Of a stretch of DNA of 64,000 nt, positions 37,694-48,060 are shown piece by piece. The stretch comes from Dechloromonas hortensis (GTDB lineage: Bacteria > Pseudomonadota > Gammaproteobacteria > Burkholderiales > Rhodocyclaceae): positions 62,001 to 126,000 of the forward strand of contig NZ_SSSQ01000004.1 of NCBI RefSeq assembly GCF_009469765.1, in the 5' to 3' direction. The first letter of the stretch is position 1. Each line of letters starts with the position of its first letter. The notes beneath the pieces were generated by a model. It had not been told where the DNA came from, ran no database searches, and saw only the letters and a list, made by a program, of their open reading frames with translations. The translations under genes were made by a program, and so were the position numbers.

Positions 37694-38953
37694 ATGCAAC
37701 TCTCCGAACTCAAGACATTACACGTCAGTAAACTGCTCGACATGGCGACCGAACTGGTCATCGAAAACGCCAACCGCATGCGCAAGATGGAGCTGATTTA
37801 CGCCATCCTGAAGGCCAAGGCCAAGAACGGCGACACCATCTATGGCGACGGCACGCTGGAAGTCCTGCCGGATGGCTTCGGCTTCCTGCGCTCGTCGGAC
37901 ACCTCCTACCTGGCCAACCCGGATGACATCTACGTCTCGCCCTCGCAGATACGCCGCTTCAATCTGCGCACCGGCGACACCGTCGAAGGCGAGATCCGCA
38001 CCCCGAAGGATGGCGAGCGCTACGTTGCGCTGACCAAGCTGGACCGCATCAACGGCTTCTCGCCGGAAGCCAACAAGAACAAGATCATGTTCGAGAACCT
38101 GACGCCGCTGCACCCGACGCGTCATCTGAAACTCGAACGCGAAATCAAGTCCGAAGAAAACATCACCAGCCGCGTCATCGACATGATCGCCCCGATCGGC
38201 TGCGGTCAGCGCGGCCTGTTGGTCGCCCCGCCGAAGACCGGCAAGACGGTGATGTTGCAGAACATCGCCCACGCCATCACCGCCAACCACCCGGATGTCG
38301 TGCTGATCGTGCTGCTCATTGACGAGCGCCCGGAAGAAGTCACCGAAATGACCCGCACCGTCAAGGGCGAGGTCGTTGCCTCGACCTTCGACGAACCGGC
38401 CTCGCGCCACGTCGCGGTCGCCGAAATGGTCATCGAGAAAGCCAAGCGCCTGGTCGAACACAAGAAGGATGTGGTCATCCTGCTCGACTCGATCACCCGC
38501 CTGGCCCGCGCCTACAACACCGTGCAGCCGGCCTCCGGCAAGGTGCTGACCGGCGGCGTCGATGCCAACGCCCTGCAGAAGCCGAAGCGCTTCTTCGGTG
38601 CTGCCCGCAACATCGAGGAAGGCGGTTCGCTGACCATCCTCGCCACCGCGCTGATCGACACCGGCTCGCGAATGGACGAAGTGATCTACGAAGAATTCAA
38701 GGGTACCGGCAACTCCGAAATCCACCTCGACCGCCGGATGGCCGAGAAACGGATGTACCCGGCGGTCAACGTCAATCGCTCGGGCACCCGTCGCGAAGAA
38801 CTCTTGCTCAAGCCGGACGTGCTGCAAAAAATGTGGGTCCTGCGCAAGCTCTGTTACCCGATGGACGATCTCGAAGCGATGGAATTCCTGCTCGACAAGG
38901 TCAAGTCCACCAAGGGCAACCAGGAGTTTTTTGACGCCATGCGCCGCGGCTGA
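37694..38953 (+). CDS. rho: Transcription termination factor Rho
   Basis: A 419-residue hexameric RNA-dependent ATPase and helicase. The N-terminal helix bundle ([18 protein letters not shown]) is followed by the cold-shock-like primary RNA-binding domain ([34 protein letters not shown]), Walker A in [15 protein letters not shown], Walker B in [17 protein letters not shown] and the Q-loop [23 protein letters not shown]. There is no large insertion of the kind seen in actinobacterial Rho. It lies between trxA and rpmE. Confidence 0.98.
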   Translation: MQLSELKTLHVSKLLDMATELVIENANRMRKMELIYAILKAKAKNGDTIYGDGTLEVLPDGFGFLRSSDTSYLANPDDIYVSPSQIRRFNLRTGDTVEGEIRTPKDGERYVALTKLDRINGFSPEANKNKIMFENLTPLHPTRHLKLEREIKSEENITSRVIDMIAPIGCGQRGLLVAPPKTGKTVMLQNIAHAITANHPDVVLIVLLIDERPEEVTEMTRTVKGEVVASTFDEPASRHVAVAEMVIEKAKRLVEHKKDVVILLDSITRLARAYNTVQPASGKVLTGGVDANALQKPKRFFGAARNIEEGGSLTILATALIDTGSRMDEVIYEEFKGTGNSEIHLDRRMAEKRMYPAVNVNRSGTRREELLLKPDVLQKMWVLRKLCYPMDDLEAMEFLLDKVKSTKGNQEFFDAMRRG

Positions 38954-38967
38954 TAAAAATATTGCAG

Positions 38968-38997
38968 GCCCGTGATTTATCGAGGATAATCACGGGC
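38968..38997 (+). terminator. Stem-loop between rho and rpmE
   Basis: GCCCGTGATT, loop TATCGAGGAT, AATCACGGGC: a perfect 10-bp stem 15 nt after the rho stop and 48 nt before the rpmE ATG. Only TTCCC follows, so it may be a weak terminator or a leader element of rpmE. Confidence 0.55.
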
Positions 38998-39044
38998 TTC
39001 CCAGATCGGCCACATCCGCCGGTCGCTCGTTTAAAGGACAAAAG

Positions 39045-39269
39045 ATGAAAGCCGATATCCACCCGAATTACAACGAAGTGCAAGTCACCTGCTCCTGCGG
39101 CAGCACTTTCACGACCCGTTCGACCATGAACAAGCAAGCCTTCCACGTTGAAGTCTGCTCGCTCTGCCACCCGTTCTACACCGGCAAGCAGAAGATCGTC
39201 GACACCGCCGGTCGCGTTGAAAAGTTCAACCAGAAATTCGGCGCCATGCGCGGCAAGGCTGCTGCCTGA
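39045..39269 (+). CDS. rpmE: 50S ribosomal protein L31 (zinc-binding type)
   Basis: A 74-residue ribosomal protein. The four cysteines C16, C18, C38 and C41 (TCSCGS and [15 protein letters not shown]) mark the zinc-containing form rather than the zinc-free paralogue. The N-terminus [19 protein letters not shown] is typical. AAAGGA lies upstream of the ATG. An intrinsic terminator follows at 39291. Confidence 0.98.
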   Translation: MKADIHPNYNEVQVTCSCGSTFTTRSTMNKQAFHVEVCSLCHPFYTGKQKIVDTAGRVEKFNQKFGAMRGKAAA

Positions 39270-39290
39270 TCCACTGGATTTGCGCGATGA

Positions 39291-39320
39291 AAGGCAGCCT
39301 CATGGCTGCCTTTTTCATTT
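39291..39320 (+). terminator. Intrinsic terminator of rpmE
   Basis: AAGGCAGCC, TCAT, GGCTGCCTT, then TTTCATTT. A 9-bp stem with T-tract that ends 9 nt before the start of the next gene. Confidence 0.92.
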
Positions 39321-39329
39321 CTGGAACCG

Positions 39330-40952
39330 ATGCCTGATTTCCTCGCCCTGATTCGTCGCGGCATCCGCCTGCCTCCGGCCGGCTGGGTGCTCGCCGCCAT
39401 GCTCGCCTTCTACGTGCTGGCCGGCCTCTTTGGACGCGACCCCTGGAAAGGCGAGGATGCGATCCATATCGGCGCCGCCTGGCACATGCTGTCCTACGGC
39501 GACTGGCTGTCGCCCGACCTGGCCGGCCGCCCCTTTCACGAACCGCCGCTCTATTACTGGAGCGCCGCACTGACCGGCAAGCTCTTCGGCTGGTTGCTGC
39601 CGATGCACGAAGCGATGCGTCTGGCCAGTGGCCTGTGGCTTACCTTGGCCTTGATGGGTCTCTATTACGCCGGCCGCGAACTGTACGGACAGGAAAGTGC
39701 CGCCGCCAGCCCCTTGTTGCTGGCCGGCAGTGCCGGTCTGCTTTTTCACGCCCACGATGCCCAGCCCATGCTGGTTGCCCTGGCGGCTTACGGCGGCAGT
39801 ATCGGCGCCCTCGCCGCGATGGAACGCCGCCCCCACCTGAGCGGCATTTTCTACGGACTGTCGCTTGCCGGCTGCCTGCTTGGCGCCGGCCTCGCCCCCG
39901 TTCTGCCGCTCCTGGCCATCCTGCCACTGGCCTGGTGGCTGGCGCCGGACCGCCAGAAGGCGCTACGGACTCTGGGCATCAGCCTTGCCATCGCCGCCCT
40001 GCTCTGTCTGCCTTGGCCCGCGCTGCTGCTAGCCCTGGAGCCGGCACGTTTTCATGGCTGGCTGGCCACCGAACTGGCGCCGCTGAAGACGCCTTTCTCC
40101 TTTTCGGGAGCCGGCCGCTTCCTGTCGATGCTGCCCTGGTTTGCCTTTCCCGCCATCCCGCTGGCCGGCTGGACCTTGTGGACCCGACGTGCCCACCTGG
40201 CCGCCAAGCCACAGTTACTGCCGCTTGCCCTTTTCTTCATCACCCTGCTGATGCTGGCGCTGGCCTATCGACCGCGCGAAATTCCGGCCCTGCTACTGTT
40301 GCCGCCGCTAGCCCTGCTCGCCACCCCGGGCGCGCTGACCCTGCGTCGTGGCGCCGCCAATGCCTTCGACTGGTTCGCGATGATGACTTTCAGCGTCTTC
40401 GTCGCTCTGGTCTGGCTGTGCTGGTCGGCGATGGCACTGGGCTGGCCGGAGAAGCTGGCGAAACGGGTGGTCATCCTGCGCCCCGGCTTCGTCGGCCACT
40501 TCGAAATCCTGGCCCTACTCGTCGGCCTGGCCGCAACGCTGTGGTGGATCTGGCTGATCGTCACCGCGCCACGCTCGCCCTACCGCAGCCTGACGCATTG
40601 GACGATGGGCTTTACCGCCCTCTGGCTACTCGCGACGACCCTGATCCTGCCCTGGTTCGACTACGGCAAGAGTTACCGCCCGGTCGCCCAGGCCATCGCC
40701 CGCAGCTTGCCGGACAAGCATGGGTGCATTGCCGAGCGCGGCCTGAGCGACACCCAGCGCGCCTCGCTCGCCTACTTCGTCGAAATCGAGCCGCTCCTGC
40801 TGGAGACACCGGCCGGACAAAAATGCAACTGGCTGCTGGTCAGCGGCACCAACCGTCAGGAACTGGCGGCACCGGATGGCAGCTGGAACAAGGTCTGGGA
40901 AGGTAGTCGGCCGAGCGAGCGCAAGGAAAAAATGCGCCTTTTCAAGCGTTGA
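39330..40952 (+). CDS. ArnT/PMT-like membrane glycosyltransferase
   Basis: A 540-residue, roughly 12-helix GT-C fold protein. The N-terminal first loop has the PMT/ArnT pattern: DPWKGEDAIHIGAAWHMLSYGDW followed by GRPFHEPPLYYWSAA. In ArnT the loop carries the catalytic acidic residues and KPPL-YW. The last ~100 residues after the membrane part are soluble. Family members move sugars such as aminoarabinose from a polyprenyl phosphate to lipid A or protein. No arn genes are adjacent, so the sugar and acceptor are unknown. GGAA precedes the ATG, and the rpmE terminator lies just upstream. Confidence 0.8.
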   Translation: MPDFLALIRRGIRLPPAGWVLAAMLAFYVLAGLFGRDPWKGEDAIHIGAAWHMLSYGDWLSPDLAGRPFHEPPLYYWSAALTGKLFGWLLPMHEAMRLASGLWLTLALMGLYYAGRELYGQESAAASPLLLAGSAGLLFHAHDAQPMLVALAAYGGSIGALAAMERRPHLSGIFYGLSLAGCLLGAGLAPVLPLLAILPLAWWLAPDRQKALRTLGISLAIAALLCLPWPALLLALEPARFHGWLATELAPLKTPFSFSGAGRFLSMLPWFAFPAIPLAGWTLWTRRAHLAAKPQLLPLALFFITLLMLALAYRPREIPALLLLPPLALLATPGALTLRRGAANAFDWFAMMTFSVFVALVWLCWSAMALGWPEKLAKRVVILRPGFVGHFEILALLVGLAATLWWIWLIVTAPRSPYRSLTHWTMGFTALWLLATTLILPWFDYGKSYRPVAQAIARSLPDKHGCIAERGLSDTQRASLAYFVEIEPLLLETPAGQKCNWLLVSGTNRQELAAPDGSWNKVWEGSRPSERKEKMRLFKR

Positions 40953-40966
40953 CCGCAGGATAGGTG

Positions 40967-40992
40967 AAAAAAAGGGGCCCACGGCCCCTTTG
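40967..40992. terminator. Bidirectional terminator between the ArnT-like gene and orn
   Basis: AAAGGGGCC, CAC, GGCCCCTTT with a run of A on the left. A perfect 9-bp stem between two convergent genes. Confidence 0.88.
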
Positions 40993-41012
40993 GCAAGCAG
41001 CACGAAGCGCAA

Positions 41013-41558
41013 TCAGCCCTTCAGAAAATGCTCCCGGTAGTACTTCATTTCATCGATCGACTCATAGATGTCAGCCAGCGCCGTGTGCTTGCTCTTCTTC
41101 TTGAAACCCTTGTAGATCTCCGGCTGCCAGCGCTTGCACAGTTCCTTCAGCGTGCTGACATCGAGATTGCGGTAATGGAAAAAGCTTTCCAGGGTCGGCA
41201 TGTAGCGCGCCATGAAACGGCGGTCCTGGCCGATCGAGTTGCCGCACATCGGCGAATGGCCCTTGGAGGAATATTTTTTCAGGAACTCGAGTGCCGCCGC
41301 CTCGACGGTCGCCTCATCGAAGGTCGAAGCCTTGACCTTGTCGATCAGGCCGGAACGGCCATGCGTTTTCTGGTTCCAATCGTCCATGCCGGCGAGAATT
41401 TCGTCGCTTTGATGGACCACCCAGGACGGTGACTCGGCAACCATCTCCAGTTCCGAATTGGTCACCACCATCGCCATTTCGATGATGCGATCGCCATCCG
41501 GGTTCAAACCGGTCATTTCCATGTCCAGCCAGACGAGGTTGTTTGCGTTGCCTGCCAT
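41013..41558 (-). CDS. orn: Oligoribonuclease
   Basis: A 181-residue DEDDh 3'-5' exoribonuclease that degrades 2-5 nt RNAs, including pGpG from c-di-GMP breakdown. Catalytic D12 and E14 are in [16 protein letters not shown]; the later acidic residues and His are in [12 protein letters not shown] and [16 protein letters not shown]. This housekeeping step completes c-di-GMP degradation by EAL and HD-GYP proteins elsewhere in the window. The ATG at 41558 is the conserved start ([10 protein letters not shown]). Confidence 0.97.
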   Translation of the reverse strand: MAGNANNLVWLDMEMTGLNPDGDRIIEMAMVVTNSELEMVAESPSWVVHQSDEILAGMDDWNQKTHGRSGLIDKVKASTFDEATVEAAALEFLKKYSSKGHSPMCGNSIGQDRRFMARYMPTLESFFHYRNLDVSTLKELCKRWQPEIYKGFKKKSKHTALADIYESIDEMKYYREHFLKG

Positions 41559-41599
41559 ATAATTGCCCAAATTCTTGAAAACCCGGATTTTCTCACAGC

Positions 41600-42859
41600 T
41601 TGCCACCCAGTTTAGTGACCTCCAACTTCAGCCTCCTCTTTATTGCCGCCGTCATCCTGACGCTGGCTGCACGCCTGTGGCTGACCAGCCGCCACATCCG
41701 CCACGTCATTGCCCACCGCGACCGGGTACCCGCCGACTTTGCCGAGCGAATTTCGCTGGCCGCCCACCAAAAAGCGGCCAATTACACGGTCGACCGCAGC
41801 AAGTTCGGCATCCTCGGCAGTCTGGCCGACAGCGCCCTGCTGCTGGCCCTGACACTGGGCGGCGGTATCGCCGCGCTGCACGCTTTCTGGTCGCCCCGCC
41901 TCGACGGCCTGGGCTACGGCCTGGCGATGATTTTCAGCGTGATGCTGATCTCCGCCCTCGTCGACCTGCCCTTCTCCCTCTACCGCCAGTTCGTCATCGA
42001 GGCCCGCCACGGCTTCAACCGGATGAGCCTCGGCCTGTTCTTCGCCGACCTCTTCAAGCACGCGCTGATCGGCGTACTGATCGGCGCCCCGGTCATCCTC
42101 GCCGTGCTCTGGCTGATGGGCGCCATGGGCAACTACTGGTGGCTCTACGTCTGGCTGTTCTGGAGCGCCTTCAACCTGCTGATCATGTTCGTCTACCCAA
42201 CCTGGATCGCGCCGCTCTTCAACAAATTCGCCCCGCTCGAGGAAGGCGAGATGAAGACCCGCATCGAAGCCCTGCTCGCCCGCTGCGGCTTCCGCTCCAG
42301 CGGCCTGTTCGTGATGGATGGCTCGAAGCGTTCCAGCCATGGCAACGCCTACTTCACGGGCTTCGGCAACAACAAGCGCATCGTCTTCTTCGACACCCTG
42401 CTCTCCCGCCTCGCGCCGAGCGAGATCGAAGCCGTCCTCGCCCACGAACTCGGCCATTTCCGCCGCCACCACATCGTGCAGCGCATCGTGCTGATGTTCG
42501 CCGCCTCGCTCGCTTTCCTCTGGCTGCTCGGCCAGTTGATCGACGCTCCCTGGTTCTACAACGGCCTTGGCGTACCGGCCGAAAACACCGCGCTGGCGCT
42601 GATCCTGTTCTTCCTCGTCATTCCGGTCTTCACCTTCCCGCTCAATCCGCTGAGCAGCTACCTATCGCGCCGCAACGAGTTCGAGGCCGACGCCTATGCC
42701 GCCGAACATGCCGCGGCCGGCGACCTGGTCCGGGCGCTGGTCAAGCTCTACGAGGACAATGCCTCGACGCTGACGCCGGACCCGCTGCATTCGCTGTTCT
42801 ACGATTCCCACCCGCCGGCGGCGCAGCGCATCGCCCGCCTACAGACGGTGGCCCGCTGA
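41600..42859 (+). CDS. M48 family Ste24-like membrane metalloprotease
   Basis: A protein of about 419 residues with roughly six membrane helices. The zinc site is H282-E-L-G-H286 ([13 protein letters not shown]) with the third-ligand region EFEADAYA at 359-366. [24 protein letters not shown] sequence and the [20 protein letters not shown] segment are typical of Ste24/CAAX protease 1 homologues. Bacterial members are thought to act in membrane protein quality control. The start is uncertain: TTG at 41600 or GTG at 41615, neither with a clear ribosome site. Its stop overlaps rsgA (TGATG). The orn / protease / rsgA arrangement recurs in betaproteobacteria. Confidence 0.85.
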   Translation: MPPSLVTSNFSLLFIAAVILTLAARLWLTSRHIRHVIAHRDRVPADFAERISLAAHQKAANYTVDRSKFGILGSLADSALLLALTLGGGIAALHAFWSPRLDGLGYGLAMIFSVMLISALVDLPFSLYRQFVIEARHGFNRMSLGLFFADLFKHALIGVLIGAPVILAVLWLMGAMGNYWWLYVWLFWSAFNLLIMFVYPTWIAPLFNKFAPLEEGEMKTRIEALLARCGFRSSGLFVMDGSKRSSHGNAYFTGFGNNKRIVFFDTLLSRLAPSEIEAVLAHELGHFRRHHIVQRIVLMFAASLAFLWLLGQLIDAPWFYNGLGVPAENTALALILFFLVIPVFTFPLNPLSSYLSRRNEFEADAYAAEHAAAGDLVRALVKLYEDNASTLTPDPLHSLFYDSHPPAAQRIARLQTVAR

Positions 42860-43725
42860 TGGAAGGCCGCGTCGTCGCCGCGCACGGGCGCCAATACCTG
42901 GTCGAAACGACCGACGGCAAGCTGCTGCCGTGCTTTCCGCGCGGCAAGAAGAGCGATGTCGCCTGCGGCGACCGTGTCGATATCCAGCAAACCTCGGACG
43001 ACCAGGGCGTCATCGAAGCCATCCAGCCGCGCACCAGCCTGCTCTACCGCTCCAACGAAATCAAGCAGAAGCTGATTGCCGCCAATGTCGATCAACTGGT
43101 TATCGTCGTCGCCACCGAACCGGCCTTCTCCGACGAACTGGTCACCCGCGCCCTGCTCGCCGCCGAGAGCGAGGAGATCGAGCCGCTAATTGTCCTCAAC
43201 AAGTGCGACCTCAGCGAGCGCGTGCCGGCCGCGCGCGAGCGCCTGAAGGTGCTCGCCGACCTCGGCTACCGCATCGTCGAACTGTCGGCCCTCAAGCATG
43301 CCGAAGACCTCCGTCCGGAACTGCATGGCGTGACCAGCGTGCTGGTCGGCCAGTCGGGCATGGGCAAATCGACGCTGGTCAATGCCCTGGTTCCCGAGGC
43401 CAATGCCGCCACCCGCGAAATCTCGCAGGCGCTCGATTCCGGCAAGCACACGACGACGCACGCGACGCTCTACCATCTCGATGCCGACAGCCAGTTGATC
43501 GACTCGCCGGGGCTGCAGGAATTCGGCCTCGGCCATCTCGACCGCCAGGAAATCGAATACGCCTTCCGCGAATTCCGTCCCTATCTCGGCCAGTGCCGTT
43601 TCCGCGACTGCCGGCACAACCGCGAACCGGACTGCGCATTGACCGCTGCGGTCAACGCCGGAAAAATCGACGAAAGGCGTTTCGCCGTTTACCACCGCAT
43701 CGTCGGCACCCAGCGCAGCACTTGA
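42859..43725 (+). CDS. rsgA: Ribosome small subunit-dependent GTPase RsgA
   Basis: A 288-residue circularly permuted GTPase that checks late maturation of the 30S decoding site. An N-terminal OB domain ([29 protein letters not shown]) is followed by G4 (VLNKCDL), G1 (VGQSGMGKSTLVNAL) and G3 (DSPGLQEFGL) in permuted order, and a C-terminal zinc-binding motif (CRFRDCRHNREPDC). The ATG overlaps the stop of the protease gene. Confidence 0.97.
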   Translation: MEGRVVAAHGRQYLVETTDGKLLPCFPRGKKSDVACGDRVDIQQTSDDQGVIEAIQPRTSLLYRSNEIKQKLIAANVDQLVIVVATEPAFSDELVTRALLAAESEEIEPLIVLNKCDLSERVPAARERLKVLADLGYRIVELSALKHAEDLRPELHGVTSVLVGQSGMGKSTLVNALVPEANAATREISQALDSGKHTTTHATLYHLDADSQLIDSPGLQEFGLGHLDRQEIEYAFREFRPYLGQCRFRDCRHNREPDCALTAAVNAGKIDERRFAVYHRIVGTQRST

Positions 43726-43836
43726 TCATTACCCGCGGCCCCTGCCCGGCAGAGGGTTTTCCGCGATAGCAATATTCACGGCACAAGCCCATAATCCGGA
43801 AAAGCAGCGTCCGTCAGAGGCTAGAGGGGAGACACC

Positions 43837-44922
43837 ATGGCACAGGGCCAGCCAACCATCCTGATTGTTGATGACACGCCCGAGAATCTCAGCGTTCTTG
43901 GCGAACTGCTGCAGCCGACTTACCGGGTCCGCGCCGCCAATGGCGGCCGACGCGCCTTGCAGATTGCGCATGGCCACCCGACACCCGACCTCATCCTGCT
44001 CGACGTGATGATGCCGGAGATGGATGGCTACGCCGTGCTGGCCGAACTGCAGGCCGATCCGATCACCCAGGGTATCCCGGTCATTTTCGTCACCGCCATG
44101 GATGCGACCGAAGACGAGGAACACGGCCTCGATTGTGGCGCCGTCGACTACATCACCAAGCCCTTGCGGCCGGCCATCGTGCTCGCCCGGGTCCGCACCC
44201 AGCTGGAACTGAAACGGGCCCGCGACTTCCTGCGCGACCAGAACAGCTTCCTGGAAGGCGAAGTCGCCCGCCGGATGGGCGAAAACCAGTTGATCCAGCG
44301 GGTCAGCATTCACGCCCTGGCCCGCCTGGCCGAGACCCGCGATCCGGAAACCGGCAACCATCTGCGGCGGACCCAGGAATATGTCCGGACGCTGGCCCTC
44401 GGCCTCAAGGATCACCCGCGCTTTTCCCATTTTCTCGATATCCGCACCATCAATGTCCTTGCCCAGTCGGCGCCGCTGCACGATATCGGCAAGGTCGGCG
44501 TTCCCGACCACATCCTGCTCAAGCCGGGCAAGCTGACCCCGGAAGAGTGGGAGATCATGAAAACCCACGCCAAGCTGGGTAGCGACGCCATTGAGCTGGC
44601 CGAGCAGGATGCCGAAAAGCCGGTGGAATTTCTCTCCCTTGCCAAGGAAATCGCCCACTTCCACCACGAAAAATGGGATGGCAGCGGCTACCCGGAAGGG
44701 CGCAGCGGCGACGCCATCCCGATCTCCGCCCGCCTGATGGCCTTGGCCGATGTCTTCGACGCCCTGATCTGCAAACGCGTCTACAAGCCGGCGATTCCCT
44801 ACGAGCAAGCCAAGGCGATGATCCTTGAAGGCAACGGCACGCATTTCGATCCGGATGTCGTAGCCGCCTTCATCAATCAGTTCCCGACCTTCAAGGCCAT
44901 TGCCGACGCCTATTCCGACTGA
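43837..44922 (+). CDS. HD-GYP response regulator (RpfG-like c-di-GMP phosphodiesterase)
   Basis: 361 residues. The receiver domain (8-125) has VDD acidic residues at 11-13, phospho-acceptor D56 in LILLDVMMPEMDGY, T87 and K108. A coiled linker leads to an HD-GYP domain (about 155-345) with H215-D216 in PLHDIGKVGVPD and G284-Y285-P286 in HHEKWDGSGYPEG. This family hydrolyses c-di-GMP to pGpG or GMP. AGGGGAG precedes the ATG. The three downstream hybrid kinases on the same strand are candidate phosphodonors; the gap to the first is 33 nt. Confidence 0.92.
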   Translation: MAQGQPTILIVDDTPENLSVLGELLQPTYRVRAANGGRRALQIAHGHPTPDLILLDVMMPEMDGYAVLAELQADPITQGIPVIFVTAMDATEDEEHGLDCGAVDYITKPLRPAIVLARVRTQLELKRARDFLRDQNSFLEGEVARRMGENQLIQRVSIHALARLAETRDPETGNHLRRTQEYVRTLALGLKDHPRFSHFLDIRTINVLAQSAPLHDIGKVGVPDHILLKPGKLTPEEWEIMKTHAKLGSDAIELAEQDAEKPVEFLSLAKEIAHFHHEKWDGSGYPEGRSGDAIPISARLMALADVFDALICKRVYKPAIPYEQAKAMILEGNGTHFDPDVVAAFINQFPTFKAIADAYSD

Positions 44923-44955
44923 GCGGCGCCCCATGCCACGGAGACGGCAGCACGC

Positions 44956-47900
44956 ATGAGCCAAAATAACGACAAAATTTCAGCCAGCACTACCGGCGCC
45001 ATCGCCCTGGTCGTGGTGCCCTATGTCATCGTTGCCGCACTATGGATACTGCTGTCCGATTACCTGGCGGCCTATCTCTGGCCCGACCCGGCCCAACTGG
45101 CCATCGCCGGCATGATCAAGGGCTGGTTCTTCGTTGCCGTCACCGCCGTTCTGCTCTCTCTGCTGCTTCATTCGCTGATCAAGCGCATCAATGAACGCCA
45201 GGAACTCGAGCGCCAGGCCCGGCAGGCAGCGCTCCTTGCCGCCCGCCAGGTCGAAGAGGAAAGTGCTCAACTGCGCACCCTGATCGACACCATTCCCGAC
45301 CTCATCTGGCTAAAGGACACCGAAGGCGTCTATCTCAATTGCAACAAACGTTTTACCCAGTTTTTCGGCAGCACGGCCGACGAGATTTGCGGCAAGACCG
45401 ACTACGATTTCGTCGACCGCGAACTGGCCGACTTTTTTCGCGCCAACGACAAGGCTGCACTAAACGCCGGCGCACCGCGCAGCAACGAGGAATGGGTCAC
45501 GTTTGCCAGCGACGGCCATCGCGAACTGCTCAACACAATCAAGGCGCCGCTGCGCGACTCCCATGGCAAGCTGATCGGCGTCATCGGCATCGGCCGCGAC
45601 ATTTCACAACTGCATGAACTGCAGGAGCGCTTCGAGGTCGCCTTCAACGCCAGTCCGGCAGCAATTTCACTGAGCACGGCGGACCGCGGCATCTACCTCG
45701 ACGTCAATCCCGGCTACGCCCGGATGCTCGGCTGGGAAAGCAGCGACCTGCTCGGCCGCAGCTCACTCGACATCGGCCTCTGGCCAGACCAAGAGGCCCG
45801 TGAAACCTGGCGCCGGGAACTTGAGGCCAGGGGTCATCTGCGCGACTACCAGACCACCTGGCTGAAGCGCGATGGCCAGCCGCTCTCGGTCAGTGTCTCC
45901 GCCGAAATGATCGCGCTCAGCGGTCAGCCCTACGTCCTTGCCTTCATTCTCGACATTTCCGAACGCAAGCGCGCCGAGGACGAAGTCCGCCAGTTACAGG
46001 AGCGCCTGGCCACCGCTTTCCGCGCCGCACCTGTCGCCGCCTGCATCACCCGGATGAGCGACGGCAAGCTGGTTGACGCCAACGAACGCCTGCTCCGCGA
46101 ATATGGCTGGTCACGTGCCCAGTTGATCGGCAAGACGACGATTGAAGCCGGCCTTTGGGGCAGCGAAACCGATCGTATCAAGATGGTCGACATCATCCGC
46201 CAAGATGGCCGCATTGCCGACTTCGAGACCATCGGCGTCACCCACGATGGTCGCCGGCGAATGATCAACATCTCTTCGGAAGTCGTCCACATGGACGGTG
46301 TTGCGCATCTCGTCACCTTCATCGACGACATCACCGAACAACGCCAGGCCAGCATCGAACTGGAAAAGCATCGCCACCACCTGGAAGAACTGGTCAACGC
46401 CCGCACCGCTGAACTGGCGGCGGCCAAGGAAGCGGCCGAAGCGGCCAGCCGCGCCAAGAGCACCTTCCTGGCCAACATGAGCCACGAGATCCGGACGCCG
46501 ATGAATGCCATCATCGGCCTCACCCATCTCGCCGAGCGCAACACCGAAGATCCACTGCAGCTTGAACGCCTGGGCAAGGTCGGCAACGCCGCACAGCACC
46601 TGCTGGCGATCATCAACCAGATTCTCGATATCTCGAAAATCGAGGCCGGCAAACTGGAACTGGCGCCCAGCGACTTCGATCTGGCCCGCCTGCTTGAAAA
46701 TACCAACGCCCTGCTCGTCGACCGCATCCGCTCGCGCGGCCTGAGCTTTCACAGCGCGATCGATCCGGCCTTGCCGCCGGTGCTGGTCGGCGACCCGCTA
46801 CGCATCGGCCAGATCCTGCTCAACTTTCTCTCCAACGCCGTCAAATTCACCGAGTGCGGCACAATCGGCATCAACGTCACGCTGCAGGAAGAAACGGCGG
46901 CCGGCCTGCTCGTCCGCTTTGCCGTCAGCGATACCGGCATCGGCATCCCGCACGAACAGCAGGCCCGTATCTTCGAGGTCTTCGAGCAGGCCGACACCTC
47001 GACCACCCGGCGCTTTGGCGGCACCGGACTCGGCCTCGCCATCGCCCGCCGGTTGGCCGTCATGATGGGAGGTGAAACCGGCCTGAGCAGCGAGCCAGGC
47101 CAGGGCAGCACTTTCTGGTTCACCGCCCGCCTGCGAACGGGCCAGGCCAGCCGGGCCGAAGACCCGGTGCCGATGCTGCCCGAAAACAGCGAGCCCTGGC
47201 TGGCCGAACGCTTTCACCAGCGCCGCATTCTGGTCGTCGAAGACAACCTGATCAATCAGGAAGTAGCCATCGAGTTGCTGCAGGCCGTCGGCCTGGAAAC
47301 CGATGTCGCGGTGAACGGCAAAAAAGCCGTTGAAATGGCTGCCCAGACGAACTACGACCTGATCCTGATGGATCTGCAGATGCCGATCATGGATGGCTTC
47401 GCCGCCACCCGCGCCATCCGTCAGGCCGAGACCGGCAGCGGCCGTCAGGTCCCGATCCTGGCGATGACCGCCAACGCCTTCAGCGAAGACCGCCGACGCT
47501 GCCTCGAAGCCGGCATGAACGAGCACATCGGCAAGCCGGTGGACCCGCAACATCTCTACAGCGCGCTGATCAAATGGCTGCCGGTCAACGCCCGGCCGCC
47601 CTCCGACAAACCGACCGGAAGCAGCAGCCCGCCAAGCCCGGACAACCCGCCGCCCGCCATGACCGATCTGCGTCAGGCACTGGCCCGGATCGACGGCCTC
47701 GATCCCGAATTCGGCCTCAACTCGGTGCGCGGCCGCCTGCATAGCTACATCAGGCTGCTCGGCATCTTTGCCCAGACCCATGCCGACGACCCGGCAATCA
47801 TTGCCCAGTTGCTCGATGCCAGCCTCCAGGCCGAGGCCATCCGGGCCGCCCATACCCTGAAAGGCGCCGCCGGTACGCTCGGCATTACCGCCATCCAGCG

Positions 47901-48060
47901 CGCGGCCGCGCAGCTCGAAGCAGGCCTGCGGGCCGACCTGCCGGCCGGCGAAATCGAAGCACTACGTACCGCCCTCGACGACGCGCAACAACGCACGATT
48001 CCAGCCATTTCCAGCGCGTTGGCCGATGCCGCTGCCCTGCTCCCGGCCCGCTCGCAATGA
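44956..48060 (+). CDS. Hybrid histidine kinase 1 (2TM-PAS3-HisKA-HATPase-REC-Hpt)
   Basis: 1034 residues. Two membrane helices (15-37 and 52-74) with almost no periplasmic loop, three PAS domains (105-218, 225-340, 345-463), a coiled coil, HisKA with H510 ([14 protein letters not shown]), HATPase with N-box [17 protein letters not shown] and [10 protein letters not shown], a receiver with D806 ([13 protein letters not shown]) and a C-terminal Hpt with H966 ([13 protein letters not shown]). All phosphorelay residues are intact, so an internal His-Asp-His relay is possible. Its stop overlaps the next kinase by 4 nt (ATGA). Without a periplasmic sensor it probably reads a cytoplasmic or membrane signal through PAS. 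Confidence 0.92.
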   Translation: MSQNNDKISASTTGAIALVVVPYVIVAALWILLSDYLAAYLWPDPAQLAIAGMIKGWFFVAVTAVLLSLLLHSLIKRINERQELERQARQAALLAARQVEEESAQLRTLIDTIPDLIWLKDTEGVYLNCNKRFTQFFGSTADEICGKTDYDFVDRELADFFRANDKAALNAGAPRSNEEWVTFASDGHRELLNTIKAPLRDSHGKLIGVIGIGRDISQLHELQERFEVAFNASPAAISLSTADRGIYLDVNPGYARMLGWESSDLLGRSSLDIGLWPDQEARETWRRELEARGHLRDYQTTWLKRDGQPLSVSVSAEMIALSGQPYVLAFILDISERKRAEDEVRQLQERLATAFRAAPVAACITRMSDGKLVDANERLLREYGWSRAQLIGKTTIEAGLWGSETDRIKMVDIIRQDGRIADFETIGVTHDGRRRMINISSEVVHMDGVAHLVTFIDDITEQRQASIELEKHRHHLEELVNARTAELAAAKEAAEAASRAKSTFLANMSHEIRTPMNAIIGLTHLAERNTEDPLQLERLGKVGNAAQHLLAIINQILDISKIEAGKLELAPSDFDLARLLENTNALLVDRIRSRGLSFHSAIDPALPPVLVGDPLRIGQILLNFLSNAVKFTECGTIGINVTLQEETAAGLLVRFAVSDTGIGIPHEQQARIFEVFEQADTSTTRRFGGTGLGLAIARRLAVMMGGETGLSSEPGQGSTFWFTARLRTGQASRAEDPVPMLPENSEPWLAERFHQRRILVVEDNLINQEVAIELLQAVGLETDVAVNGKKAVEMAAQTNYDLILMDLQMPIMDGFAATRAIRQAETGSGRQVPILAMTANAFSEDRRRCLEAGMNEHIGKPVDPQHLYSALIKWLPVNARPPSDKPTGSSSPPSPDNPPPAMTDLRQALARIDGLDPEFGLNSVRGRLHSYIRLLGIFAQTHADDPAIIAQLLDASLQAEAIRAAHTLKGAAGTLGITAIQRAAAQLEAGLRADLPAGEIEALRTALDDAQQRTIPAISSALADAAALLPARSQ

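Noticed and set aside
41563..42858. Long N-terminal extension of rsgA in frame with it upstream of 42859
   Set aside because: The frame lies over the M48 protease gene and has Pro/Arg-rich translation without domain similarity. RsgA similarity starts at the ATG at 42859.
43787..43795. FliA-like or sigma-70 -10 box before the HD-GYP regulator (GCCCATAAT)
   Set aside because: One mismatch to GCCGATAA, but the -35 position matches at only 3 of 8 bases, and no TTGACA-like box fits the CATAAT reading.
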